64,000 nt of DNA from Yponomeuta sedellus (taxonomy: Eukaryota > Arthropoda > Insecta > Lepidoptera > Yponomeutidae): positions 6,945,795-7,009,794 of the forward strand of contig OW203744.1 of the NCBI GenBank assembly GCA_934045075.1. Reading direction: 5' to 3'. Shown piece after piece: positions 21,680 to 32,830 of the stretch. The stretch's first letter is position 1, and each line of letters begins with the position of its first letter. The notes under the pieces are model-generated. The model worked only from the letters and a program-made list of their open reading frames with translations. It did no database searches and had not been told where the DNA came from. Made by a program: the position numbers and the translations under genes.

Positions 21680-22922
21680 ATGTAAAAATGCCTCGTGTAT
21701 AAGCTGTTGGTTTTCCAATAAACAATAAAATAAAATTTGCCACATCGTTCATTGAGAGTATCAGTCTCGAAACAGTGTGGTCAACCAAACTCTGCAAATC
21801 AACTTCAGCACAGGTGGCCGTGACCCTATAGGATTCTGTGGACGGATAGCATTCTTTTTTTTGACTTCTGAAGAATACTGTAACACGGCAACACGTTTGG
21901 GATTTTGCTTCGCAATATTTCATATTGAGACCTCGAAAGCTCAGATTCAATATACATCGACAAGGCATCCAAAGCTGACATCTTAGTCGATAATGGTTCT
22001 TCGTTGCTTTTTCTATAAGCCGCTCTATATTTCTTCGCTCGAGTTGGAGAATTGCTAAGATCTTTTTGTACATTTGACGCGTCAGCTTTACCCGAAGCAC
22101 GTAGTTTCATCCGAGTAGCATAATTCAGCATATCTACTTCATTTGAACGAAGTTGTACTGTTTGGCGTCTCTTGCTCCTTTCGCTTAGTTCCGCGAATTT
22201 CTTCTTAGGTCGCCCATGACTTGCAGCTGTAAATGTAAATACCATTATTGGTCAAGTCTACATACGGAACATTTATATATCCTACTTATAAAAAAATCTT
22301 TACGATTTTGAACATACCCGTGGACGGTAGAGATAAGGTAGTCTTGTTAAGGTAGCCAATCTTTGTTAATTCTCTCGAAGACGTCTTTTTTCTTGTGGGC
22401 CGCTGTCCATCTGGCCTTGAATTGATGCTTAATCCGCGAAAGTTTTTGCTTAGCGGCTTTTTGCTGTTCAAGATCATCAGTAAACTTATTCAGGATGTTT
22501 TCTTCCATATACTCAATTTATTGTTGAAAAGTCTGCTCATTACAGCTTTTGATTATTTCATAGATACCTCTTCGAGTCAGAAACTTTGCAGCAGGAGGCC
22601 CTGAAATTAATTGAATAATATAAGGAAACTTTTAATTTCAAGACATTTACAACTAAAAAAATCTGCAAAAATTCATCCGCGCATTTCCACGGCTAATTGT
22701 TTTAAAATAGTTTCTCACGATTACTAAGCTTTATTTTAATGCATAATAGAATGCTGGGAAAGGCTGGGAAGTACATTAAAAGTTAAAGTGTTTGGATGAA
22801 AACGAGAAAATTAATAGCTAAAATCTTTCCGTGTTCTCGATGCTATATTTACTAAACTCCTTTTTTTATATACATAAAATATAAATTAAAAAAAAAAACA
22901 TACCTGGTTCCAAAGAATCCAT
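21680..22922 (-). pseudogene. RAG1-like transposase, N-terminal exons of Transib-A
   Basis: Three exons can be read. Exon 1, 22904-22922, encodes MDSLEP and ends at donor CAG|GTATG. Exon 2, 22318-22600, follows acceptor TTTCAG and encodes GPPAAKFLTRRGIYEIIKS ... KQKLSRIKHQFKARW, with a TAA inside and a frameshift before its end. A 91-bp intron (22227-22317, GT..AG) follows. Exon 3, from 22226, encodes ASHGRPKKKFAELSERSKRR ... ATRMKLRASGKADASNVQKD ... ECYPSTESYRVT. All phases agree across the joins. The GRPKK..ELS.RSKRR block also occurs in Transib-B and Transib-D (GPKQKLRRADNLAKK, APKQKKRRAENFHLS). It fades at about 21690, before the jockey-like insertion. Confidence 0.7.
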
Positions 22923-24072
22923 AGCTGCCGTTACACTAAATAGTTCAAGACACAAAATCAGACGTGTTTTTCTGAGATCAAATTTTACTCGCATCGACAA
23001 ACTACACGAACACTGTGAGTGAGGGGTAACTTCAGACTGATGGGAGTAGCCAGTGCTGCCAGATGAATAATGCTAACGGGCGCTAACAACGGTGCAAAAG
23101 GCGCTAGATTCTATACATTTTGAAACCTAAAAAAGCGCTAGATTCGGCGCTAACTTTTCGAAAAAACTATTAAATTATGGCATTGGAAACTTTTATTTAA
23201 CTAAATAATATAGGTACTATAGATAAAATATGAAAAATCAACTAATTAAAAAAATAACAAACAAAATTCACGCCTCCAAATCTTCAGATTCTTCATCCAC
23301 AGCGATTGAACTCGATGGGCCAGCGGTCGGGTCAGAGTAACAAAAAGGTTTTTTATATTTTTCCGACGACCCAATCCTTTTTATTACATTGTCTGGTAGC
23401 TTTTAATCATGACAATTGCTGTTGGCAGCAGTCAATCCTGTTCTTATCATGAGAATGGCTTTGATCGTTTTCAAATTCAATGAATTTCTCAACTTCGTTT
23501 TAACGACATTCATTAAACTGATTTTTTTTCTACCTGGACCAGGGTCCAGGTAGAAAAAATTGTTACCCTTTGTTACGCGGCTCGTTATCTGTTCTTAGAA
23601 CAAGCTTTTGTTAAGGAATGTAGCATTTTACAAAAAATTTGTATGGCCAGCTTTTGTCTATACACACCACCGTGCGGCGGTGGTGGTGGCGGCGGTGATT
23701 GCAATAGCGACGGCGACGATTCTTCTGTGAGATCTTGAGTTGAAGTGTCTTCTTCTATTAGCCTCCTAAGACCCAGATAAAATATCAAACAGTAGTCATT
23801 AAGTCCCACTGGACAACATTTTGTGCAAATTAAATGTTGGCTTTTAGTCCCAGACAAAGTTTTCATTATATTTTTTTGTGCACAAGAATTTGAAATTTCT
23901 TGATGTTTTGTCCAACTTACATATTATGTATCTTCGAATGTAATGTCATAGGTTTAAGGCAGCCATCTTTGTTCAAAAAATTGCACATTCGGTTTAATCC
24001 ATCATAAACAATTTTAGGCCAATAGGTAATAAAAGCAATATTTTGAATAATTATTTATTAGAAATATGCAAA
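22923..24072. other. 5' flank of Transib-A and unassigned sequence
   Basis: Probably includes the Transib-A promoter and outer end, but I could not identify its terminal repeat. A minus-strand open frame at 23585-23866 contains a run of eight prolines and no known motif. A 17-bp-arm palindrome lies at 23524-23559. Confidence 0.4.
23524..23559. repeat. Near-perfect palindrome, 17-bp arms
   Basis: TTTTTTCTACCTGGACC, two bases, then the exact reverse complement ending AGAAAAAA. Confidence 0.8.
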
Positions 24073-24763
24073 TTAACCCTTAATTTGGCAAGGTCTATTT
24101 TTGTCGAATTTTTGTAAATGCTGTTGATTTTATTGATCTTAGGTGATTGATAAATATAGAACGGAAAAATGGAAAATAAAATCTATATCTAATACTTTAA
24201 AAAACATATGTCAAGTATACTGGACATTTCCCACTTTGCGTAAAAGTAATGATCACTTAGAACGTGCAGTATACTGGACATTTCCAAAAAGGTGTGCATT
24301 GAAGTTTTTCTATTTCACTTGGGAGTGATTTTGTAACTGTCAAATATATTTTAAATAAGAAAAGTTTTTATGACCTTAAAAATCGAATGACCTATCTGAT
24401 TGTTTAACTAAGTATAGATTAATCAGCCCTAAGCAAAATATTTGAATTAATTACCACATACAAGGTTCTCAAATCAACTTTATTAGAATTATAAAATTCA
24501 ATATTGTATTATGTAGTCACATCCATATTTTATATATTACGTGTTGTAATATATTATATATATTACGTATATTGAGTCTGACTCACTAAAATAATACAAA
24601 AAAATTAAAAATATATGCCACAGTTGAGATCACAATGACGTTTAGGTACTTATAGTAAAGCTAATTTTCAGTCTATTTTCATAAGGAACATTTTCATATC
24701 ATTTTTTACACAAAAGAATATTATTATACATTTAGCACTGTACAGAAATTGTTTTTTTTCTTT

Positions 24764-26711
24764 TTATTTAGTATTTTTATGAAATTCAAAAAAACAATTT
24801 CTTTTTCGTACAAAGCAAAGTCTCTGCTCACATTTCGTACAATAAACTTCTGTTGTTTTGTTCTTGCAATATTTGCAACGACCGCTAGTAGTGAAGTCTT
24901 GCCAGTGATCAACACCATCATATCGCACAGATTCAGGAGGTCGGGGTTTCACAGGAGCTTGAATAATTTAAATGGCATTGCCGGTTGCAGGAACTATCTG
25001 AGTCTTTCGAGATCTCGTACACAGCTGCAGTTCTTGCGCTAATTTGTTCCGGAACTTCTTTAGGCTGATATATTTTGCAGCTTCCCGACTGCATTTCCTG
25101 CGGTAGAGTAGCCAGGCATTGTTGACGCAAATGTCCAGCATCTGAGCAAATATCGCAGTATACCAACGACGACTCTTGTATTTGGTTCTGTATAAAGCCA
25201 CCATCATATCGCAAAGATCAACCCCCCCCATATGTTTGTTATAATGTTTCACCAGTTGTGGGCAACTCACGTCAATCTTTTCTTTATGTTCTTTGCTGTA
25301 CCGCTTAATTTTGACGACCGGATAAGCATCTTTTTAAGAGCTGATTAACGTCACGACCTTGTTGTTGAACCATTTTACTACGGCCAGTTTGTTTTTGTTG
25401 TCAACCATTTGACAGAATTTGCCTCTTCCCTTCTTTTTCATATCCTTGTCACTCATTAAGAGTTTATCACATCCTTTGAGTCAATTTTGTCTTATGGTTC
25501 CTAAACTAAACAACCTGTAGTTTTCTCTCAGATGTCTTACCAAATCTAAAGTCGAGAAAAAGTTGTCAAAGTAAACAACACTGGCACGCGTCTGGATGGT
25601 TTTACAAAGGGCCACAACAGCTTTAGCTCCTAGAGTTGAATCCTCTTCATCCTCGGTAAAATTCACGTTTCTAAATGAGTCTTCGCCTCCGTAAAGTATG
25701 AAGTCGTATACCATTCCTGACATACCAGCGCGCACGAAGTTTTTATAACCCCATTTGTTCGGTTTCATCGGATTGTACTGCTTTCTGTTTCCAGCCTTGT
25801 TTCCTTTGTAAGGAATGGTCATTTCGTCTTTACTGTAACGAATCTCTTCTTCAGTGGCCAAGCAGTTTTGTCTGATCTTTTCTATAAACGGTCTCACCTT
25901 GTAAAATCTGTCAGAGTTATCATGACATGAGTTGTCAACAAAATGCAAATGCCTCCGAATTTGTTGAAAACTTTTGAGAAGTCGAAGAAATTTGAAATCT
26001 GCTGTCCAATAATCCAAATACGATGGCATTTTCACTATTCCCATAACTAAAAGAATGGCAATAAAGTCTCTTAGTTCGTCTTCCGTCACATTTATTGATT
26101 TTCCAGTATTCTGGACTGAGTATAAGTTTGTGTTCAAAACTATGTCAGCAATTATGTCGTCTGAAAAATACTTTTTGAAATACTCCAGAGGCGAGTCTCC
26201 ACATACATTGAATACAAATTCATCGTCTGCTATCTCAGCTTTGTGACGAAGTCCTGTTTTTTTCCATGTGTACTCAATCGAAGCCCGCGACTTGCGTTTC
26301 TTTCTCCGAACGTTTACAATTGTTGTTAATTTTCTTTTAGCTCTTGTGACGGGTACTGCAGGTGAATCTTGCACGGCAGGCGAATTTATAGCAGGAGAAT
26401 CTACGGCAGGAGAAGCTAAGCTGGAAATATTATGATAATTGATTATGTTTGTACTTGGCAATACTTTCCGGATTATAGGCGTGAGTTGAACTTCCTCGCA
26501 GTCGCTGTTTTATATTATATCTGGACTCTCTTGCGGATCTTCGTTTAATAAATCAAGCCTTTCCAATGATGAATTCATGGAGGGAGCTTCAGATGAAGAA
26601 CGATATTGCCCTTTTTCATCGTCCGTATCAGAGTCACCAAAATCCGATGGGGTATCCTCCGCCGCAACCAGTTCTATGAGCCTTTTCCCTCTAGAAAACC
26701 GTTGAAAACGC
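24764..26711 (-). pseudogene. piggyBac transposase with several stops (piggyBac-A)
   Basis: N-terminal acidic region (SDFGDSDTDDEKGQ) then TAA near 26510. The main open frame 25481-26461 has the DDE_Tnp_1_7 features: VMGIVKMPSYLDYW, SKDEMTIPYKG (first Asp) and VVYFDNFFSTLDL (second Asp). A TGA after GTIRQN (25481) and another stop near 25335 follow. Downstream CPQLVKHYNKHMGGVDLCDM carries the third Asp, and the C-terminal cysteine-rich domain is clear (CKYCKNKTTEVYCTKCEQRLC). The catalytic residues correspond to D268, D346 and D447 of the Trichoplusia piggyBac. Cut-and-paste at TTAA is the family role; this copy cannot make it. Confidence 0.9.
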
Positions 26712-26794
26712 TGAAATTAAATTATACAAAAACTAAACTTTTAAGTCAATTGATAAAAGTATTTAGAATCAACTACTAAAAGTAAACATAAGCA

Positions 26795-26995
26795 TACATA
26801 AACAGCCTATATACGTCCCACTGTAGAGCACAGGCCTTCTCTCAGGGAGAGAGTATGGGCTTAATCACCACGTGTGCCCACTACAGATTGGCAAATTCAA
26901 GCGCTGAGGTATGGAAATAGCTCAGGTTTCCTCATAATTTTTTCCTTCACCGTTAGCGAGTGGTAATGTTACTGTAACTTCACAAATGTATATAA
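26795..26995 (+). repeat. Lepidopteran SINE-like repeat inside piggyBac-A
   Basis: Starts CAGCCTATATACGTCCCACTG and continues with AGCACAGGCCTTCTCTCAGG and TTTCCTTCACCGTTAGCGAG. I recognise these as pieces of a repeat very common in moth genomes. It sits between the piggyBac promoter region and its right end. Confidence 0.5.
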
Positions 26996-27797
26996 GTTAA
27001 ATATAAAAAAAATGGATGTAAAAACAACAAATCCTAAGCTAATAGACGAAATAAACCTCATTATTCATAAATAAAACATTATTTTTGTCTTGATTTAAAA
27101 ACTGTACCAATTTAGAAATGGGAAGAATACGGGACGTTGGGAAAGAACGTAAAATCTCTTTGTAGTGAGAAATGGGAAGAATACTGGACATACCACTTTT
27201 CACAAAAAATGCCCCTAAACAAATCGATCAATTGACATTACATTTACAAAAACAGTATCATACATTTGTCATAAATACCATTCATCAATCATTAGCTGTG
27301 GTTTTCTAACAAAAAATTAATAAAAAATAGACTTACCGAGTAGCCGCGCGACGTGTCCTCCCTCCTCGGCATCTTGCCGGTCACTGACGGTTTTTTAAGT
27401 AAGCGCACGGTCTTGTTGTTATTTTGTTGGAATAATAGATTATGTATTAGGTATCATGTTATAATTTTCAAACAAGTAATTTTTTTTGTAATAGCTCCAG
27501 ATTTTTTCAAATACTATGTCCAGTATTTTTCACGGATACAAATTAAGGGTTAATAAACTGAAACTAACTAAAAGCAGTCTTCCAAGAACAATTACAATAA
27601 TTAACTTTAAAAAAAAAATAAAACCGACTTCAAATGCGTGAACACAAAAAAAAACTAAAAATTAAAAAATAATTGCTAATATCTATTACCTAATACTATA
27701 ATTTTCCTAAACTATGTCAAAGTAATTAAAGTTAAACCAGCTAAATATCTTACAATAGTTGTGCTTATATACCTATTGCTTTTTGGACTCGGTGCCA

Positions 27798-27874
27798 GTC
27801 GTATTAAGTTTAGCGCGGTGCTGCGGGGGACGCGGGCGCGCGCGGCTCTTGCTCGCGTCTAAACTTAATACGAC
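27798..27874. repeat. 16-bp inverted repeat around a GC-rich block
   Basis: GTCGTATTAAGTTTAG (27798-27813) and its exact reverse complement (27859-27874) flank 45 bp of GC-rich sequence. The right arm coincides with the point where the Transib-B reading frame ends. Confidence 0.75.
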
Positions 27875-27879
27875 TTAAA

Positions 27880-29440
27880 TCTGAGTTGAATTTCTTTTTT
27901 TCTTTCCTTCATTAAGTCTCGGTCTTGTCTTTTAGCTAACCATTTCTTAAAATCCATGCGATATGCTACGTGCAATAAACATTCCATGCTTCTTATCCAT
28001 GCATGCAACGAAGACATGCCATACTTGTACATTTCTTCTGAAACTGGTTTATTTTTTATTGCCTCTAAATCGTTCATTCCTGACGGCTTGGTTTTGCAAA
28101 TATCGCATGTTTGATTGGCTGTTTCGGAAAGACTCGAGATAATCTTCCCATCACCATTGTGAGGAATAATTTATGTGAAATGGTTGCAGTTGGAACACTT
28201 ATACATATAGACGGTGTTAAAGCATTTATTTCATCTTGTACTTTTTGGACCTCTTCTTTGATATTCAGCAAATTTTCTTTAACAAACTTGAAAAATATAG
28301 GGCGACAGTAAATTTTTGGCGAAGGTTTTTCGTTTTCCCATAAAATAATGTTAGTATCATCGGCAGATAGTTTGAGAGGTACCATGGAACACATAAATAT
28401 ACTAGAGTCATCAATTTCAGTGCCATCACTGGTTTTTTGATTATAACTGCTCTGACTCGATGCACCATCCATTCCCCATTTACTTTAAAGGGTATACTTA
28501 TATCATCAATTACAAGATTTTTATCTGTTATAACTTTTTCAATCCTTCGAACTGTAAGATCTAATAGAGCCTGCATTTCCACTTTTACTCCACGGTCGTT
28601 AATATTCACTGAAGGCTGAGGTGGGTAACAAATTAATTTATACTCCGTTATTTTCTCATATGCTGGTAAAATGTCAATGTTATCAAAAAACTTAAAAGAT
28701 TTTCTCAGTGATGCATACTGCCATTTGGATAAGTTAAGAGATCTCATGATACTCAAAGCATTTTTCCCAGAGATTAACTTGTGGCATGTCTGTTTATTCA
28801 TACTATCAATTTTTTCAGCTAACTCATCTACGCGATCAGGCTATTTGGTCAATAACTTTAATATTTTGATCATGCTGGTATTGGTAGTTCCTTTAAATTT
28901 TTGGTAAGTTGCCAGTAGTAGTTCTTCTGCACTATATTTTTTGGCAAGATTATCAGCTCTCCGGAGCTTTTGTTTAGGGCCTAGTTCAAAAAAAGATTTA
29001 TATGTCGGAGGTCTAATTGTGGCAGTTTGTAAATAAGGTACCTACTACCTGAGATACTTCCCATGCTTCCCTGCTAGGACCTGCAATATGTGTATCGATG
29101 CTAATAACGGGATCAATCTGAAGTTCTTCTGCAAACACGTCAGGCACTTGCTTTTCAATGGTCACTGCAGATCCAGGTATCGTATTTTTGATAAACTGCG
29201 GCCACTTCACTTCACTATTTTATATTTTACAAGGAATGCTGATGTAGTGTAGTTTGAAGACAAGCGTTTTCTTAGATCTTTGCAATACAAACGACAAAAC
29301 AACTTCAACTCTTCATTATTTTCATCACTAAGACATAAACTAAACTCTGATGTCACTTTTGAATGCAATATATCTGGTTTTCGTATCGCATTGTTCATTT
29401 TTAACATTAAAAACAAGTCTAAATTGGAATACAGCACCAT
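27880..29440 (-). pseudogene. RAG1-like transposase, N-terminal and central part (Transib-B)
   Basis: Reading 29440 to 27880: KPDILHSKVTSEFSL ... LKLFCRLYCKDLRK, then KWPQFIKNTIPGSAV, then ELGPKQKLRRADNLAKK, QYASLRKSFKFFDN and ICYPPQPSVNI, then WGMDGASSQSSYNQ (first catalytic Asp), SMVPLKLS, YCRPIFFKFVKE, a frame break inside the TMV-DGK block (second Asp), CDICKTKP (CxxC zinc pair), and SLHAWIRSMECLLHVAYRM. Asp-to-Asp distance is about 106 residues; mammalian RAG1 has 108 (D600-D708). The C-terminal third with HxxxxH and Glu is absent, cut near 27880 by the inverted repeat. Several stops and shifts: dead copy. Confidence 0.75.
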
Positions 29441-30120
29441 TTTTAAACAAAATTGCGTTGATAATTTGCGACTAACTTCAAAAACGTAACTGTGTTGATA
29501 TTTGTTTGCGTATGTAGATTGAGGGTAAACGTAATTTTATCAAAAAACATTTTTGCCATACCTACCTACCTGTTACTTGCCTTTGACGTAGTACCCACTA
29601 CACAAGATGATTTATTATGATGTTTCGAATATTGTAGACTTATGTTTGGAATATGAATTGTAGTTATTTAATCTCTACAAAGCATAAAATAGTTTTTTAA
29701 TTAATACATAAAATAGTTCGCTACCTATAGCTATGGGGTAACTCGCCTAATAAAGTATGTTTGAACGTTTAAAGTCATGGTGTAATTGAAAAAGTGCGTA
29801 AAATATTCTATCACAGAGCAAAGTATTCAAAGGCGTATAAAGTTCTATTAGGGACGCCTTGGGATAAGATATTTATGGAAACGTAATCTAGACTGTCCAG
29901 TGTGGCACCTGCTATGAGAAAAACCGGTCCCTTTTAGTCCCGTTTTGAAAGAAAGGTTCTAGTAGGTCGCGCTCTATACAAAAAAATCACATAAGTCACA
30001 ATATCATCGAAACTATTCGTTAATTTAAAAAAATGTATAGAGTAAGAGTTGTTTGCAATAGCAAATCTAAAATTACAGTGAAAAAAGCGCAAAAATGTGA
30101 AAAAAAGCGAAGAGTCCATT
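29441..30120. other. No gene recognised
   Basis: AT-rich sequence upstream of Transib-B. It may include the element's outer end, but no terminal repeat was found. Confidence 0.4.
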
Positions 30121-30122
30121 TT

Positions 30123-30310
30123 TTTTAGATTTTATACCACCGTGCACCGCCCGCTGCCGCCGCGCCGCTAGCCACCGCGCCCCAGGTCGCACCGCAATGC
30201 GTGTCGCAGATAGCTGTGGCATACTTCATAAAATTTGCTTAATTTGTTTTGACCGCTTTGCGCGCCGCAGACCACGCCGCAAACGGCGCCGCAGGTGACT
30301 GTGGCCAAGG
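30123..30310. repeat. GC-rich MITE-like block
   Basis: GC-rich stretch rich in CCGC/GCGCCGC words. Its right end (reverse complement CTTGGCCACAGTCACCTGCG) resembles the start of the 8345 block. Confidence 0.4.
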
Positions 30311-30324
30311 GGTTTGAGTGTATT

Positions 30325-30620
30325 TCTTCTTCTTCTTCAGGCTATATTAGTCCACTGCTGGGCATAGCCCTCCCTAAATGAGCGCAAGGTTGTGCCATCA
30401 TTAGGGGGTAGTGCCCATAATCCCCACGCTGGGCATGCGGGTTGGGGATCGCAGTTTGGTAGAATTTTACTTCAGGGGACGCTGCTGCCCACCCTCCGGT
30501 TTGATTCCCTTAGTCGCCTTTTACGACACCCGCGGGAAGAATTTGGATTGGTGCTATTCTCTAGGCCGACACCACACAGCAAATAGAGTGTATTTGCATA
30601 TTTGTAATGACCTTGCCTGG
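30325..30620 (+). repeat. Common lepidopteran repeat (GTCGCCTTTTACGACACCC type)
   Basis: Contains TAGTCCACTGCTGGGCATAG, CTTAGTCGCCTTTTACGACA and GGTGCTATTCTCTAGGCCG. I know these as conserved words of a very abundant moth repeat, probably a non-LTR 3' region or SINE. Confidence 0.55.
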
Positions 30621-30662
30621 TTACCATAGCACAGGGTATCTTAGTTTGGGACCAGGACAAGT
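30620..30662 (+). repeat. Dispersed repeat unit ACAGGGTATCYTAGTTTGGG
   Basis: ACCATAGCACAGGGTATCTT followed by AGTTTGGGACCAGGA. Near-identical units occur at 37526-37562 and, more diverged, at 35488-35523. Confidence 0.6.
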
Positions 30663-30999
30663 GAAAAACCGCTACTTTCCGTTATTGTTACACTAAGTCT
30701 ATTTTATTTATATGAAAGTAATATTAATTACCCTTTCTAACAAACAAATCTTGGACATTACCTCGATAAGCTATAATGCCATATCCTTCTTCACACATAT
30801 TTAATAATTCACTACACTCTACGATTTGTGAGATGAACGTCACTTTCACGATTCGTCACATGAGACATAGACTACCTTAGCGAGAAGTCACAAGAGATAT
30901 AGGTGACTTTCGTTATTCGGCACATTATCATGTAGTCGCATACTGCATTGGTCACAATATGAAATTGACACATACGTATTAACCCACATTCTTAGTTCA

Positions 31000-32385
31000 G
31001 TGTAGTACAGTTAGGAACATAACTCCCTTACTCCTTGTCATACCACTCCATTGTCTTTCGAAATATCGTTTAAAACGATCCATTTTTTGGCTTTGCGGGG
31101 CTTGATCTAAAATATATAGCCAAGTAGCTGGTTTATTTTGAGCTGGTACTAGGGGTATTATTGCAGCAATTCTTGCAATATTACGACCTTGATTAGTGCG
31201 CAGCAAACCTTTTTCTCAGCATTCTTCCAAATGGCGTCATTATAATGATGGTAACAGCCGCTTACTTGTGATTCAGGGAATGTTGATTGTACTGCTTTTA
31301 TCTGCGCTAGTTCATAATTACACTTGAAAGAATTGATCTGTATCCCCAATTTTTCTTTCAAAATCCTGAATAAACGCGTATATGTCACCTCTGTTTTGTT
31401 TGGTAATAATGCGTATATTACCGGTATGATGTTTGTGCATTTTGTACTTGAGTTGATGTCTAAATGCAGTACATACATCAGATAAAAAGGCGGTGGAGCA
31501 CACCTAAAAGTACCATCTGCGTAATATGATCCCGACTTTCTGAATATAATTTTTCTTGCTAAAGTGGTTGAAAATATTTAAAAACCTATTTAGAGGCTAA
31601 AAATTCACCCATGCTGTAAGTAATGCAATTTGCTTAAGTCAGATGTCGCTGCCTGTACGTAATACAGAGAATATTGTAAAGAGGTTCGAAATTTCACTGA
31701 TGCCGTGAGTCGCCCATTGGCTCAATTGGTAGAGCGCTGGTACGGATAGCCAGAGGTTGCGGGTTCGAATCCCGGCATGGGTGAATTTTTAGCCTCTAAA
31801 TAGGTTTTTAAATTTGTTCCTTAGCACGGGTTAGTGCATTAAAAATAAAAATGGTTGAAAATATCAAAATTCTGTGATCGACACCGTCTTCACCACCTTC
31901 TTCACAAATTAAAAATATTTTTCCTAACGCTTCAGGCACTTTTACCGTTGCAGAAATAGCATGGCGCAATTTATCCATGTGTAGTATATTCTTCGCGCTC
32001 TGTATAAGGTATCGTTAAGGGAAGAAAACGTAGGTAATAAGTCATAATCTGATACAGGTACCTTACTTCGTAATCTTGAGTCATTCTCTTCATAGATTTG
32101 TTGCACTGGTCTAAAATCTTTGCATACTGCCTTTTTCAAATACAAAACATGTTCATGAATATTTTTAATGTCGACAGTCTTACATGTGTGCTTAGTTTGT
32201 CTTGTTATAGTATATCTGGTTGTTTCAAGTGATAATGAGGCAATACATTCGTCACGACACACACATCGCCATTAGGTACTTCCAGTTTTATTAGTCCGAT
32301 GCTTATTATATCTGTATGGACCACAAATAAGTGTACATTTTCCTTTTAGATTAGTAGAAAAAGAAATATCCTGTTCCATGGTTGT
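31000..32385 (-). pseudogene. FLYWCH zinc finger plus MULE transposase remnant
   Basis: Start region near 32380 gives FSTNLKGKCTLICGPYRYN, then WRCVCRDECIASLSLE and TKHTCKTVD, a FLYWCH finger (Cys/His and PYRY landmarks). Next is a low-similarity linker (EHVLYLKKAVCKDFRPVQQI). A MULE-type DDE section follows: VIYALLPNKTEVTYTRLFRI, FKCNYELAQIKAVQSTFPE, SGCYHHYNDAIWKNA. The middle is interrupted by a SINE with 13-bp duplications (31578-31851) and several frame breaks exist. FLYWCH-MULE is a known insect Mutator-like architecture. Terminal repeats not found. Confidence 0.7.
31578..31851 (+). mobile_element. tRNA-headed SINE with inverted 5' segment, copy 1
   Basis: Flanked by TGGTTGAAAATAT at 31565-31577 and 31852-31864. 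Starts with an inverted copy of its own 3' region (TTAAAAACCTATTTAGAGG..CACCCATGC), then about 100 bp of private sequence. Next comes a tRNA-like head (GCCCATTGGCTCAATTGGTAGAGC..GGGTTCGAATCCCGGC) and tail TTAGTGCATTAAAAATAAAA. The D arm and A/B boxes are intact, but position 33 of the anticodon loop is C and one T-stem pair is broken, so this is a SINE head and not a tRNA gene. Confidence 0.8.
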
Positions 32386-32399
32386 AAATTTTTAAACTC

Positions 32400-32660
32400 A
32401 AAGGCTTGTAGTTACTTAACGAAATTTAACAACTTTTCAAAGTGGTGGGTACTTTGAAAATTTGTAAAATTTCGTAAAAAGTCACAAAACATACAATTTT
32501 ATTTTTTAACATCGGGAAAGGAATGCGGCTAATACAGCCTAGTCTCGTATCATGAAGTTGAATATCAATTCGATGGAAAAATCTGTTTTCACGTCCCTAC
32601 ATAATGAACATAATATTATTATAATAAAATTTGTTAAAGTGCCTACCCTTGTTTTATAAG
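32400..32660. other. No gene recognised
   Basis: AT-rich sequence between the MULE start and the minisatellite. Confidence 0.35.
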
Positions 32661-32830
32661 GGTACATTTTCCGATAGGTGCATTTTGCGATAGGTGCATT
32701 TTGCGATAGGTGCATTAAAGCGGTAGGTGAATTTTGCGATAGGTGCATTTTGCGAAAGGTGCGTTTAGCGAAAGGTGTATTTTACATGAAAAATTAAATT
32801 CCGTGTGGTACATTTTGCGATAGGTACTTT
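32661..32830. repeat. Minisatellite, about 16-bp unit TGCGATAGGTGCATTT
   Basis: About eight degenerate units (for example GCGATAGGTGCATTTT, GCGAAAGGTGCGTTTA) in a row from 32668 to 32790, with one further unit near 32815. Confidence 0.8.

Larger units (their letters stand above)
24077..27549 (-). mobile_element. piggyBac element with both ends and TTAA duplications (piggyBac-A)
   Basis: Left end CCCTTAATTTGGCAAGG from 24077 and right end reverse complement CCCTTAATTTGTATCCG, flanked by TTAA at 24073-24076 and 27550-27553. Length 3473 bp. It carries ATACTGGACAT-like repeats near both ends (about 24220, 24272, 27189, and inverted near 27525; a variant ATACGGGACGT near 27129). The transposase gene on the minus strand is broken. 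Confidence 0.88.

Noticed and set aside
23010..23020. CACTGTG as a Transib terminal repeat upstream of Transib-A
   Set aside because: Short match with no partner found at the other end; too weak to call.
23585..23866. Proline-run open frame as a gene
   Set aside because: The proline run is a GGT/GGC-type trinucleotide repeat on the other strand; no conserved block.
11324..29440. One giant intron-rich RAG1-like host gene spanning all minus-strand pieces
   Set aside because: The pieces at 20-22.9 kb and 27.9-29.4 kb cover overlapping parts of the protein, and stops and frameshifts are frequent. Separate decayed copies fit better.
31708..31782. tRNA gene in the SINE head
   Set aside because: The acceptor and D arms pair, but position 33 is C, a T-stem pair is broken, and the sequence is embedded in a repeated element with a retroposon tail and target duplications.
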